In this document: one piece after another, positions 35,241 through 47,770 of the stretch | Numbering within the stretch: position 1 is the stretch's first letter | Layout of the letters: each line of letters starts with the position of its first letter | Assembly (NCBI GenBank): GCA_025331565.1 | Contig: JAFREQ010000040.1 | Coordinates: forward strand, 3,955,001-4,019,000 | DNA from: Holacanthus passer | Lineage: Eukaryota; Chordata; Actinopteri; Pomacanthidae | Direction of reading: 5' to 3' | DNA length: 64,000 nucleotides | Position numbers and translations under genes: made by a program | Notes under the pieces: model-generated | Told to the model about the DNA's origin: nothing | The model's input: only the letters and a program-made list of their open reading frames with translations | The model's database searches: none

Positions 35241-36944
35241 TGTGTTTCATATTAAACTGCATGAAAGTAAAAAGAAAGTGGTTTCACTCGCTTTAAAATA
35301 TATATTTTCAGTTGGCTGTGTTCAAAACAAAATGTGACATAAACACACGGTCCAGAGGGAAATCAATGTAAATAAACAGTAAGTAAAACTTTAAGAACAG
35401 AATAGCAACAACAACACTGTAACTGTATATACACGTGCGAGCATATGTGCATGATGGCCAAGATGAGAGACCTCTCCCTAACCACACATTGCTTTGGTGC
35501 AGAGTGTCAGGTGGCCTGTTTGTCAGCTGAAATATTCATCAAACAGATCAACGGAAAGTCTGGCTGGCTTTTCAACTGACAACTGGATGTCAATAATTGA
35601 TAGGGAATGAGGTAAATGACTTAGTGAGTGTTTGGGAGGGGGGGGGTCCTTCTCTCTCTGTAAGTGATGCCTCTGACCTTTGGTGTGTGAAAGAACTCAT
35701 CATGGTCAGTGCTCACATGTCATATAAAGCCCGACACAATGAACTGAACAGTGAAAGTAATAAAGAGGAGAAATAAGATAATGAATGAAAGAAATACCTT
35801 AAACATTTTATTTTTGTGTCTTTATGCTCTGTGAATCAGTTTTTAAAATGGTTCTTTTCACAAAACATTTTTACGTGATCATGATGATGCTCAATGGCTA
35901 AATGGTTGGATATTGTTTGGATCCATTACATATTGTACCTACAAAAGCACAATGGATTTATTTGATTATTTATTAACTTCAAAAATTAAATTTAAATATC
36001 AAAGAAATTGTATGTTCTTAAAGTGTTTATTCTATATGAATATGCTAAAATGCTAAACAATCAAACAAGTTTATGAAGAGGATTTAATGATAAAATCATC
36101 AATTAGTATCCTTCAAATAGCCACTTCCCAGAAGCTACAAGGAAACTGAGCTGTCACCAACCTGAAGAGAAGAAGAAAAAAACTGTTTATTAGAATCAAT
36201 AAACTTTCATATTATTATGTTATTGTGATCAGTATGTTGTGTGGATCGCAAATTATTTACAGGTTGTGGTTAATCAAGTGGGCCGTTAGCACCAATGTAC
36301 GTTTGGTCTAATTTATGGCTGACAACATAGCCGATACTGTGGTGAGCCAATGGAAAGTTGCAGTGGGGTTGGTGTGTGTTGGTCCTTTCAGTCAGATGAG
36401 ATTCTCCCGAGTGCCAACACACTCAAATCTTTATCCTTCTGTCTATTGTCTGACCTCCTGCTCACAATAACCAATAGTGGCTGCGCAGCGTTTTTATGGC
36501 TCCAATTCCCTCTGTAGCACCTGCAGAACAGAGTGTATTTAAGCTACACTGTCAGCATGAAGGGATGCGCTTCTCTTCTTCTTCTTCCTTCTTTGAAGGC
36601 CGACTTTCAAATACAGATTCCTATGTAATATTTGCAAGTTTGATCAAAAGCTTTTAGATGCGTGCACGTGCAGATTCCATTCCTGCAAATTAAATGTATT
36701 CTTCGAAGTGTTATTAGCACATACTTGTTCAGAAGACTGGAATACTAAAACCCACTAGAATAGTATTACAATACAATACAAAATATAACAAAATAAGTTG
36801 AAACTTCTAATCAATAGAAAATGATAAATATTGGATTTTTTTCTTTATAATCCCAAATGGGAAAAGTCAACAGCTTTTTGTCTGTTTTGTTTTGTGAAGT
36901 ATTAGATCATTTTTAGTAGTTTCTATCAAATAAATTCAGTGGAG

Positions 36945-37070
36945 TTAACAGTTAACTGAACTGTAGTGAAGTAGAAGTAGTAATATAGTTTGGAAATACT
37001 CAACTACAATTTTGAGATACTTACGTTACTTAAGTACAGTACTTGAATAAAATGTTACTTTTTTTTTTAC
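36945..37070. repeat. AAGTAC-type percomorph repeat, third copy
   Basis: AAGTAGAAGTAGTAATATAG, GGAAATACTCAACTACAA and CTTAAGTACAGTACTTG, the family core. Confidence 0.65.
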
Positions 37071-38390
37071 CAGTCTGTTGTATCCTGTCCTGTTGGTAGG
37101 TTGATCTATAACATGTAAGCTTGTGATATTAAAGGGAGGTCCAACTACTGTTGTTGTAATGATTATTCATTGTATAGTAATTTGTTTGCTGTATCACAAT
37201 GTTAGTGACTTCCTGACTCGGTGTTATAACTTACTCACCAGCAGCTGACTGACTCTCTTTATGGAGGTTCATCCCGCTGAAGGTGGCTGTGAGAGGTATA
37301 CAATCTTTCTGTTGTGAATCTGACAGATTAAAAATCAGCTGACTGGTTTGAGATTTGAGCTTTATTAATTATAAAATGCAGGGCAGACTACACAACTGCT
37401 AAAGTTGCCAGTAATGTCTGAGCAGGTCATTTTAAGCTGCCAGGGTCAGTGTCTGAGTGGCACAGTGTCTGAACTGCTCTGCAAACATTTTCAGCCTGGG
37501 ATGGTCAGCTGTCCTATTTTGAGATTGACGGTGTGAATGAAAATTACTGTATGACACATTGTTGGCTAACAATAAGTGTGTGTGAGGGGTGAGGCATGTA
37601 GTGAAGATTTAATCTGTGTCTCCTGAACACCACAGTTGACTGATGAGGTAAAACTAAAAGATGCCTCCTTGATACTGGTGATGTACAGACAGTATAAACC
37701 CTGAACTAAGCTGCTGCCATTTCAAACATAATCACAGCCCTCCTTCTGTTTATTACTAAATTGTTGTAAATTATTGGGATCAATGCGTCATGTTAAATGC
37801 ACACTAACTCGGATGTCAATAAAAAGGGTAGCAAGAGTAGGCTCAGATTTTACAACACCAATGAGGAAAATTGAGTGTGGACTGTTTCAAGTACCACTTG
37901 GCGTAATTCATCTCCATGTGAAACTTTATGCTTAAACAAACGTCCCACTGCAATTAAAAAAAAATAATTTGGAGTGTTTTTTCTTTAAAGTTTCTTTTCA
38001 CTGTTTATTGTTTTGCACAATCAATTCCAAAAATCAGTTTTAACATGATGTGAAAGTGATCTGTTATCACCACTTAGCTTCATTTGCTGTTGATTAGAAA
38101 TAGGAAAATTATAATATTTTGAAGCATTTCCACTTTTAGTAATATGACTGAAAAAGTCTGGCCGAGCCCACAAACAACTCCAAACTGTCTGACTGCCTGT
38201 TTTATATTATTACCAAAAATACTAAGATTTTCTTCCATTTGCAAAGTTCCATTTGGTGGATTTTTTAACAACGAATACTTGATGGAAGTTTTGGGACATT
38301 GGATTCAAATGCCTGTTTGAGATTCTTTCAGATTATCAAAGATGCATCCAACATTTGCTTTTTACAGGGAGATACAAGTGTATTATTGTC

Positions 38391-38415
38391 TGTGTGTGTG
38401 TGTGTGTGTGTGTGT
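38391..38415. repeat. (TG)n microsatellite
   Basis: About 12 TG units. Confidence 0.92.
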
Positions 38416-39009
38416 CCACACTGCCTCATTGTGGGATATAACAAAGCCCTGGAAATACAACCTCCAGGGGTCTTACCTGGATGTGGCGGCCCCCACGTTT
38501 TCATTAAAAACTGCAATCCTGCAGCTGAGGCTCCGTTACACCACAATGTGACAGAGCTATACAAGGGCAAACATATGCGACCTGGACCCAACCTTCAAAT
38601 ATGGCCCAATAGATAGATCTTTTGCTCTTCTCTATTTTAAAACAAGTTTGAATGCAAATTGATGCAGACCATTCTCAACGACTCTGCGTCTGGCTTTGTT
38701 GTTGGCCTTGCTATGCTGTTTTCTCAAGCCTCCCTTGTTTAAGTATTGAAATGTCTGCGTATTGAAATGGGTACAACAATCTGCCGGGATGCATGAGGAT
38801 TCAGGTGTGATTTTTCTCCCTGCTGAAAAAAAATTCCTGTCTATTCTTAAGTATGCAAATCATATTATAAGAACACTTTACAGAAAAAACGTGTTGGGTT
38901 TAGTATATTTTCTTGTTCTCTTGTAACATTTTTTCCTTCAATGTCTTTCGGTTGGCAAACTTTGCTGCTGCGCACGTAGTAAAATCAGAATCAGACCATT
39001 CCCTGGACC

Positions 39010-39160
39010 ATCATTATGATTTTGCCGGCCATGTGAGAGCAACAGAGGTATTGAAGTGAGGTAATTGAAGTGTCCGAGACCAACCTACTCCGGTGAGATG
39101 TGAGAGCAAAGTAGCAATGTAATTACAGGTCATAAGTTGACCACCTCAGAACCACAGCAG
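39010..39160. promoter_or_regulatory. Candidate conserved noncoding element, intergenic
   Basis: Unique block with an internal near-repeat: ATGTGAGAGCAACAGAGGTA and GATGTGAGAGCAAAGTAGCA, both followed by AAT-rich homeodomain-like sites (GGTAATTGAAG, GTAATTACAGG). Confidence 0.35.
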
Positions 39161-39192
39161 GCGCAGGGAGAGCTGAGCCTGTCAAGCACTCT

Positions 39193-39226
<34 letters not shown>
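39193..39226. repeat. (AC)n microsatellite
   Basis: About 17 AC units. Confidence 0.95.
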
Positions 39227-39227
<1 letters not shown>

Positions 39228-39893
39228 CCATCATTTTTGCCATAAATCCTCAGAATCAAGTGTCATTACAGCATCCTGGAAGTTGTTAATGCATTTGCCA
39301 AAAACACATTTGATCATAGCTTAAATCGTCAGGAAGTCAGTGTGTCTCATTGAGAAGCATCTTCAAGTCTGTCCATATAACACTGCCCCCTAGTGGCAAG
39401 ATACAGCCCTTCCAAAGCTGAGAGTGTAATGCAGTTAAATTGAAAGGGAGCAACTCTTACAAATTTAATTCATAATTTAAACAATATCCTTTAATATTCA
39501 GATAAACGTTTAATAACCTGTAGATATAGCCAAATTATAATAACCCTAACATACCGGTAATAAGATAAACAACTGATCCTGAAAGTGTGTGGGCTGTTTG
39601 TAATTGATTGGGACACATCCTTTACCTGGTGAAGTGGTGTAACTGGACAGGGGTGAGTCTGGCGTAGCGCCCTCCCCCCTCAGTTAAGTCATTTGTTATG
39701 GCCTCATGGCTCCTCCAATGTGCTGTGCAATTGGCCGAGCTCCTTCGGGGTCAAGGGTCGAGCTTTTAAAAGGGAATTACTTCACTGACACAATAAGAGA
39801 TGACAGTTTATTTGACGTCTTACCGCCACTTCACTCCCCTCCTGCATCCAGCCCTGCCCTGCATCCTAACTGCTCCCCGGGGAGCACTGAATC

Positions 39894-40341
39894 TGTGTGT
39901 GTGTGTGTGTGTAGGCTGGTGGGTGCATCCATGTGCTTTCCTGTGTGTGTGTGTTTCAAATTTATCTATCTCAATGTGTTTATCTGTGTCCAGTGTGTGT
40001 GTGTGTTTTTCTAGAAAAGCTTCTGTGCCTGTAGATATTGAGACTTAATTGTAATCATGTACTAATATAAACTGACCAGAAAAAAATCAAGACGGCACAT
40101 TAGGAATTATTGTTGTTGTAAAAAGATGCACTGAAATAAAATGTATTTGTGTTTCTAGTGGTAAAGTTTGTACCTGTGTATCAACAATCGCAATGCACTC
40201 TATGGGTTGTGTGTGAGTGTATTTATTACTGCATCCCTATCAGGTGTATTTAGAATGAATGAACTGCAGATGTTACTTAGGATTCAAGCACAGTCCTGGA
40301 GCCTGTGGTGTGTGTGCGTGCGTGTGTGTGTGTGTGTGTGT
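39894..40341. repeat. Cluster of TG microsatellites
   Basis: TG runs at 39894-39913, 39942-39953 and 40309-40341. The open frames across them are repeat translations. Confidence 0.85.
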
Positions 40342-40529
40342 GAAAGACAGAGACAGAGAGTGAGTGATTGACACCAGACATGTGTGTCACACTTCAGGGG
40401 GATTGGGAGAGGCCATGCAGCCAGTCTGGCAGGTCATTATCAGTGTGTCACACAGCGGCGTGACGTCTACTTCCTCTGAGACAAAACGCACACACACACA
40501 CACACACCAACTCCTTCGCTAAGTCATTG

Positions 40530-40790
40530 AGGAATGCCTATCCAAGCCAATCAATTGGGCGATCAATTGGGGACCAACTGGCAATCCCCTGCAATCAATA
40601 CGCCCCTTGTTGCGTGGCTCCAGAAGTGCCACAATGGCTGTGGCACTTAATTAAGTTGTTAATTGCTGCGTTAAGCTTTCTCAGGTAGCCTCCCTAGACG
40701 GTAATTGAGAGTGGCTGGACAATTCGGCTATCGGCAGCACTTTGCTAAATTTAATCACAAATCCAAGTAATGGCAAAGGCTGTAATACAA
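40530..40790. promoter_or_regulatory. Strong candidate conserved noncoding element, intergenic
   Basis: 260 bases of unique, balanced sequence. Contains two direct copies of ATCAATTGGG (40549 and 40561), CAATCAATACG, the palindromic CTTAATTAAG next to GTTAATTGC, GGTAATTGAGAG and TTTAATCACAAATC. This is the densest array of homeodomain/PBX-like sites in the window, flanked by an AC microsatellite at 40488-40507. It contains no frame of interest. Confidence 0.42.
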
Positions 40791-40997
40791 CGAGCCAAAC
40801 AGCAGCGACAGTGTCAGTTCAGGCGGAGGAGAGACAGTGCAGACAGTCGCACTCTGACTTCTGGAAAGTAGACGTAATGCAGAATTCTGTTTCTGTTGAA
40901 CACCCTGTTTATTGCACACATGCCAACCAGTCACAGAGGGCAGGACACACGATTCAGCATCTTTTGGGATGATGAAGTTGGTTTTGGTAAACTTCCT

Positions 40998-41056
40998 CCT
41001 GCTGATGTTTTGAACTATGGACTATGAACTTTATTAAGCTTCAAAACATCAGCAGG
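40998..41056. repeat. 17-bp perfect inverted repeat (hairpin)
   Basis: CCTGCTGATGTTTTGAA at 40998-41014 is the exact reverse complement of 41040-41056. The loop is 25 bases. Outer CTTCCT/AGGAAG segments extend the complementarity after an 8-base bulge. Confidence 0.95.
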
Positions 41057-41899
41057 GAGCTGAGAGGAAGGTTTTTAGGACATAAGGCACTGAAAGGTAA
41101 AATTACTCAATACTTAACTAGTGGCAGTTAGTTGATTTATAATGTTTACATCTTCTGGTTATAGTAAGATGGATGGTTTAATCACTAGGTGTCACATGTA
41201 GTTACTAATAGATCTCTAGTCCACAGTGTTACAATAGTTTTTTCATGATGAATTTTTTTTTAGCATAAACACTTTGCCTCATTGTCTCAGCTTTCAAGAT
41301 TTCCAAAAAACACTTTCTATTTTGGCTACAGTGGAAATGTCTTTGTGTCTGTGAAAAGTCTATAAAGTCAATAAAAATAAAAACTACACACAGTGGCACA
41401 GTGTATTACCAACAGCTTGGAAGTATTACTTACATGATGAGGTCGCTCCTGAGTCCATAAAGTCAACAGAAGACTGAGTCAGGTGAGGTACAGTTGTATA
41501 TGCTCCACCTGCTGAAAAGAGACTACGTTAAGTTTGAAAAATGTAAAATTGCATTTAAGGACATGTCACTAAAATCAGTGATCAGTTGTGGTTTTCTGGA
41601 TTCTAGCATTGTGTGTCCTAATATACACTCACAGATGGAGTTGGCCTACATCACTGCAAACAACATAAACTGGTATTCAAATGGATGTGTCCTTTATAGT
41701 CATTATATACCATCAGATGCAAAACATACAGTGAAGCACTCCACTGTCTGATTGCTGTTCTGTTCCTGCTTATCTAACACGTTGCCCCTGCAATGAAATT
41801 AAAACAGCAGGCCTTCCACTTTAAACAGGTAGCTATACCCGCGTTGTGTGTTCTTAACAAAATGGGTCTAATTTAATGAAATATTGATGTTCCTGCAAG

Positions 41900-43300
41900 A
41901 GTTCAGTGATAAAATCAAACACTAAACCTCCCACACAGCCCGGGCCTTGTTCCTCACTCCTCGACATGGTGCTTGGTCTGAGGGGGTGATTACCAGCACT
42001 GCCTCCAAACAGGGTGGGGTTACGAGGGAGTCAGACCACTGCTGGCTGGCACTTTTATAGTGTTATTAGCACACGTCCCAGCGTCTCGGTGTTAACACGC
42101 CTTTTGTAGCCTAATCCCATTACTTTCAACACTCAAATGGAATTCAGATGGAATGGTGTCCTCCATTTTAAGAAACGACTCCAAACACAGCGGGCGTCTA
42201 CGTTCTTATCCCTGCTTTGCTGGGAAATTAGAACAGCGCAGGCAGGAGCCAAAAGCGTATCAAATCATCATTACAAAATAGGAGCTTTTACCTCACACAT
42301 AACGCAAACGTTTTCACCGCAGCACATCCACTTCCACGGCTTCCACAGAGGCCTGAAAGTGCTGCACAGCCCTTCAGAGATTTGGTAAGAAGTGTTGGGG
42401 TGTAGTGGAGCAGGGAAAGTGGAAGTAGCAGTGAGACAATGAGAAACAACCACTGCTGCTCTAGGCTCTGTGAACAGGCTTGCCATTGATTAAAACAGCA
42501 AGGTGTGCAATAAAGCGCAAGGCAAAGTGTTGCCTTCCATATGGACCCCCAGACCCTTAGGCTCTGGCCACCAATTGGGCCTTTCTGTCTGCCGCTGTTT
42601 CCCCTTTCTCCTCTCTGCTTCCCCTTCTCTCTCTCCCGGTTCCCAGATGGTAAAAACAATTTTCCAGCCCTCTGTCTCCCTCTCTGCTGCTGCTGCCCGC
42701 CACTCTGCAACCACAAAGGGCCCTGGCCGTGATTCAACCGTTTACTCCAGTAATTAACAGCACCCATACCACAACAATTACAGTCACTAGGCTACTACAC
42801 TCCAAATATACACTCAGACACACGCGCTCACAAACACACACACACACACACAGTGTTAACCGTGTCACAGCGTGAATTAGAAGGGAAGGTAACAGCCGGA
42901 AGCTGTAAAATAAAATAAAAATAGTATTAACAAAAAGGTGAGAACAACACTCTGGCACTACAGCAATGATGACCTCATAATTAGACGAGACAAAGCTCTC
43001 TCCCTATCTAGTGGCAAAACACTGTAATTACTGCCGTGACAGAAAATCAAAGGCTACTTTGTAAGCAGCAGGAAAAATTAACATTTCAGGCCCTGAAGCT
43101 GTATGTCCTGATTAGAAACGTATTAAATCAATGCATTGCTAACTGCTGGGCATAAATACGTCCCCCTCCTGAAGGGGCCTATAATTGCGAGAGCAAACAA
43201 AAAAAAAAAATTGGGTTTCAATTTCACGAGGAGGTGGCATTAATCGTAATGGCAGTATTATGTGGCAAACATACACAGCTTTTGTTGTAAGATAATGCAG
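41900..43300. promoter_or_regulatory. Run of candidate conserved noncoding blocks, intergenic
   Basis: Unique blocks near 42230-42320 (GTATCAAATCATCATTAC), 42540-42780 (pyrimidine-rich, then CCAGTAATTAACAGCACCC) and 43010-43270 (GTAATTACTGCC, GCATTAATCGTAATGGCAG). The 159-residue minus frame at 42288-42767 has no recognisable domain. Confidence 0.33.
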
Positions 43301-43611
43301 TTAAAGTAGGGCTTTTTTAGTCTTAGGTTGGAGCGAAGATCAAAGCGTTTTTACATAAATTGTTGTAAACGTTCCTTTTAGAATATTGCAATGCACCAAC
43401 GCGACAGCATTTAGTGCAAACTCTATTAATACAGGACTAATAGCATATTGCTTAATTCTTGTCACTGGTAGTTGGAAAATACATTGATGAGGTTTTTATT
43501 ATGAAATTTAAGAAAAATGTAATAGATTGGTTTCTGTATCTATGTTTCTTTTGCTTTGCTGCCTTTTATTCTGTTTTTTTCTCTTTTCCGTCAGTTCCAC
43601 TAATTAAGACT

Positions 43612-43690
43612 CCCTCTGCCACGCAGGACGACATTGTGAATAAGAACTTGCTCTCAGGTTGGTTGAATCAAGGTTAAATAAAAAGGAAAT
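43612..43690 (+). repeat. Teleost dispersed repeat tail
   Basis: GACATTGTGAATAAGAACTTG then GTTGAATCAAGGTTAAATAAA, the familiar fish repeat end ('gtgaataagaa...ttaaataaa'). Confidence 0.6.
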
Positions 43691-44985
43691 TAATTATGTG
43701 ATAGTCATCACCTACAAAAACCAAATTAGCGATGCAAAAAGCTGTTGTTGAACTGTTCCCCGGTCACGGCTCAGAATAATATAAAGCCAGTTTTGGCGTC
43801 ACACGCAGAGGTACATGAACTTCACTGATACATTTATCTTGGAATAAATATTTGCTGAACTTCACAAAGTGAGAGGCCAGTCTGTTGTTAATCACAAAAG
43901 TCCTGTTCCTGTTTAAATGTTCAAGCATTGCAGACCCTGTCTAATTTCCAGGCCTGCACGTTGGACATGTGACTCATCAGAAGCCACATGGGTTATGACC
44001 CACCTAGTTTCTGCTCCTGTTTAAATTGATAAAAGCTGCTAGTGGGAAAGCCAGCTGATCCCTAGCATCTTTAACGTGCCCACAATAGGCTCCTTGGGAA
44101 TACAACTAATTACTTCACATCTGTATTTATTTGATCCGCGTGGAATTCTCCCTTCTGTCACCAGTGCCGAGCTATGCCAGCTTGGACTAACAGTGATTTA
44201 TCTAAGTGACACTTCTGGCGCAGATTCACATCAAAGCAGCGCCAAAATCAATGGGGGAAACGTGGGGAAGACGGGGAGGAGGAACTTTTTTCCCCTCAGC
44301 AAAACTGTCATGCATAAAATGCACCAGCATAAATAAAGCACGCCTGTGCTTGCAGGTTTGCTGAATCAGACTGGGCGGAAATAAGACACAAGCTGTTTGA
44401 TAATGGTAGCTTAAAGAAAGACTTTCACAACTGCAGCATTTTTTTTTTTGGTAACTTTTGTCCACAGCACTCAGCGTGACACACCAGCTCTGATGGAGAG
44501 GATGTGCCAACTTCATGCAAGAGCAGCTTCTAGTGACCTCTGTTGTACAATGAGTAAACTGCAAACAGCTCATCCTGTTGTGGACTGATGTGGACCCTGT
44601 GCAGTGAACCAGCCAGTTTAAAGGTCCAGGAGGCAAAGCTGCATAAACAAGAAACCTGAAGACATATTTTCACACAACCACATTTATATCAGCTTCTCAT
44701 CACTGCGTCACGTACACATATCATCCAAATTAAAGTATAAAAATTACCCTGTAGTCTGTTTAAGTTCATGAAAATGGCTTGATAATTGTTCTCATTAATA
44801 GGTTGAACACTTAGGTCTAAAGCTCACTAGTGGCCCCTAGAGGTTGCAATATTCATCACACCATATCAAAGTGTTGGACAGAATAAACAACATACTGATT
44901 GATTATTTATCGTTAGACCCTTGGAGTCAGTCATAGGCTTCAGGGTGGTGAAAGAAGAAAAGGTCATCTCATGTGCAGAATAACA

Positions 44986-45016
44986 ATACAACAACAACAA
45001 CAATAATAATAATAAA
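44986..45016. repeat. (CAA)n(TAA)n trinucleotide repeat
   Basis: Short compound trinucleotide run. Confidence 0.85.
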
Positions 45017-46469
45017 CAGCATAAACCTGTCCAGTAAACTTCACAGTAATCTGCTCAAATGATTCGTGGAATAAACATGGACGACTTATTGCAGTCGGAG
45101 TTTGATCCTTGGACTGACATTGAAGTGCTTGTCCTTTGTTCATTACCAATAATAATATATGAGCTGCCTCTGAGCAAAGCACCTACAGTAATGTATTGTA
45201 ATATAATGGAACATCCAGTTGCCTCAGTGCAGTTGCTCAGTGGCCAACTTACAAATGAATCAGAAAGGTTATTAGGATACATCCTATGGGGACCACAAAT
45301 ATGCACAGCATTGAAATGATATTGTGGTACAAATTCAACCTTCTTTGTAGAGCATGCATGAATCAATATTTTATGTGTATGCCCACTAATGTTATCAATA
45401 CCTGGCAGCCATTAATGCAAATTGCTCACTGAAAACAACACACATTATTTATCTTCCCGATCCCCAAGTTGGGAGCGACTGCACTCTTATCTTGTTTATT
45501 CTCTCTTTTAAAGTACAAATGAAATGGTATCCACGGTACAGGATCCATTAAAAAAAGTGTTGTTTTCCTTTAACACATATAAATAGAAATGCAGCACTAA
45601 AGCACAAAGTACAGTCTGACTCACTTGATGAGTTACTGTGTCCCCAATGAGCCCTCAGGTATCGTGAAGCATCTCAGCATGAGGCAGCGCAGCTTTTACA
45701 CGCTGCTTCCCTCCAGAAAAGCAACAAACTGAGGTCTCAAGTAATAAATAAATATCTCTACATCTCCACAACCTCAAGGCTTGAAGGTGATAGCTGCTCC
45801 GGGCGAAGCATTCGTATAACTACATAGCTAATTTAAAACAAATTTACATCATAGCGTTGATTATTTAAACACAAGTTGGAAAAAACAGGACCTTAACTTC
45901 TTAATTATTCTTGTTCACACTGCATTTCCCATGCACACAGTCGCCTTAAGTGCAAATAAAGCCTCCCATCTGTTTGTAATTACAACTACATAATTTCAGT
46001 CATTGTGGCTAATCATTTTGACTGCACATTCGATTAAAACTAGTACAGAAATGGTGCAAGTTTGAAGTTCTGTAGTAAACCTTTTGTGGTCCTTTACATA
46101 CAGATGTGAGCAGAAAATTCATGTCTGGCTGCAAACGAGACACTGAAAATGTAGAAAAGCTTGTATAGGCCAACTGGCTCAATATCAGATCTTTTATTGC
46201 CCATTTTCCATGTGCACGTAAAATTACACTACTGCTCGAAAGCTTTTCCTACTAGCTTGTGTGATGCTTTTTATTTGCCTAATCCCCAAATTAAATGATG
46301 TCTGACGCAAGAAATTTTAAACCTCTTGTCATCGAGCCTCTGCTCTCATCATGTCTTATTTCCCTGTGGTGCCCATGGAATAGGACAAGCAGGCTGCAAC
46401 GCAGGCTTCTTCAATAAAAAAGAGTTGAGAAACGTCATGTAACATCACTTTACTGCGTCTCTATGTAAG

Positions 46470-46640
46470 CTAACGACATTATGAACCCCGGGGTAATGGT
46501 GAAAGCTAATGATGGGAGGATGATGGCAACGCAATGTTGCCATAGAAGCCAATTTCCAGTGGCTTGCCAGATGTTAAACATCTAAATGTGCATTGATCAG
46601 TGACAGGATGGCCCATAGAGATTTCTTCATTTGCCTAAAA
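46470..46640. promoter_or_regulatory. Candidate conserved noncoding element, intergenic
   Basis: Unique block with GGGGTAATGGTGAAAGCTAA, the palindromic pair ATGGCAAC...GTTGCCAT (46523-46542) and CATTGATCAGTGACAGG. GATGGCAAC/GTTGCCATAG resembles an RFX X-box-type inverted repeat. Confidence 0.38.
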
Positions 46641-46859
46641 AGAAAACAAGGTTTGACTACGTCCCTCTTCAGTTTACCAGGAAATGAGCAAAGCACAAAT
46701 GATATGATTTGAATTAATTACATATGTAAAAAAAAACAAAAACATGTAGTCTCAATTAATTCAGTTAGTCTGCAACATGATTCCATTGGCAAGGGGCAGA
46801 TTAGATGGTGTAATTAACAGTAAATGCATCACAACATAACACTCTCTCTCACACACACA

Positions 46860-46869
46860 CAGATAGAGT

Positions 46870-46923
<54 letters not shown>

Positions 46924-46934
46924 GTGAGAGAGAG
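46860..46934. repeat. (GA)n microsatellite
   Basis: About 70 bases of nearly pure GA, preceded by CT and AC runs. Confidence 0.95.
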
Positions 46935-47034
46935 TACACCTTAATTAAGGAGTGATCAGGATTCCTGATCCAGGCGACAGTTTACACTTACTATTGGCCT
47001 TGCTTTAATAAAAACAAAGTTTACAATAGTGCTG

Positions 47035-47250
47035 AAATGAAATGATTGGTTGATGAATCAATAAATTAACTAGTAGTAATTTTTTTGATAACTGATTAAT
47101 CTTTTACAGTAAATTATCTCAAATGCCAAACATTCTCGGTTTCCAGCTTCTCAAATGTGGGGATTTGACTTTTTCATTTTCTTATCATCGGAAATTGAAT
47201 ATATTTGGGTTTCATACTGTTGGTATCTTAATTAGTTGGTTGAATTCATG
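47035..47250 (+). repeat. Percomorph dispersed repeat
   Basis: Contains CAAATGCCAAACATTCTCGG, TTCCAGCTTCTCAAATGTGG and TATTTGGGTTTCATACTGTT in the usual order of a repeat abundant in percomorph genomes. The 65-residue frame here is repeat-derived. Confidence 0.7.
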
Positions 47251-47639
47251 GTTCCCCTTCCACCTGAGACAGTTAGCTTTACTGTTAGCAAGTTGCAAAT
47301 GCAGTTACCCATCAGGCTAATAATCTAGAATGGTGGTTAAAGGCCCCGCACACATTTTACATTTACGTTCATGTTGAATGTGGATGGAGTTGTGCTCTCA
47401 GTTATTTCAGGTCATCAAACTGCATGTACCAATAAGCACGATAAATCTAACAGGAGAGAGAGAAGATGTTAACCAAGCAGAGTCTCTACATACACACACA
47501 GTCCAGAGGGGAAATGTAATTAGGCCCAGGAACTGAAAACACCTGTGCAGGTGTTCCAGGTTTGTGTAGAGCCTTTTCATCTTTATGGTGTCCCAAATCT
47601 ATACTATGTACTGACTCATTCTAAGCACGTTTTAGTTTT

Positions 47640-47770
47640 TTTTTCAGTGCAGTGCAATGTAACTAAGTACATTAACTCAAGCACTGTACTTAAGTACAAT
47701 TTTGAAGTACTTGTAGCCTACTTTACTTCAGTATTTCCAGTTCAGGTTACCTTATATTTGGCCATCATGC
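47640..47770. repeat. AAGTAC-type percomorph repeat, fourth copy
   Basis: CACTGTACTTAAGTACAATT, GAAGTACTTG and TTTACTTCAGTATTTCCAG, the family core in the opposite orientation to the copy at 36945. Confidence 0.65.

Larger units (their letters stand above)
31251..39000. other. Intergenic interval, left part
   Basis: No coding exon recognised. Contains AAGTAC-type repeats (32588, 34955, 36945), a TATC microsatellite and unique blocks such as 32140-32260, 32830-32960 and 33420-33500 with TAATTA or TGATTAATGAG cores. Confidence 0.7.

Noticed and set aside
42288..42767. 159-residue open frame on the minus strand
   Set aside because: Overlapping frames on both strands, no known motif. It sits in pyrimidine-rich sequence that looks like a noncoding element.
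44226..44636. 136-residue open frame on the minus strand
   Set aside because: No domain, and no splice or start context to support it.
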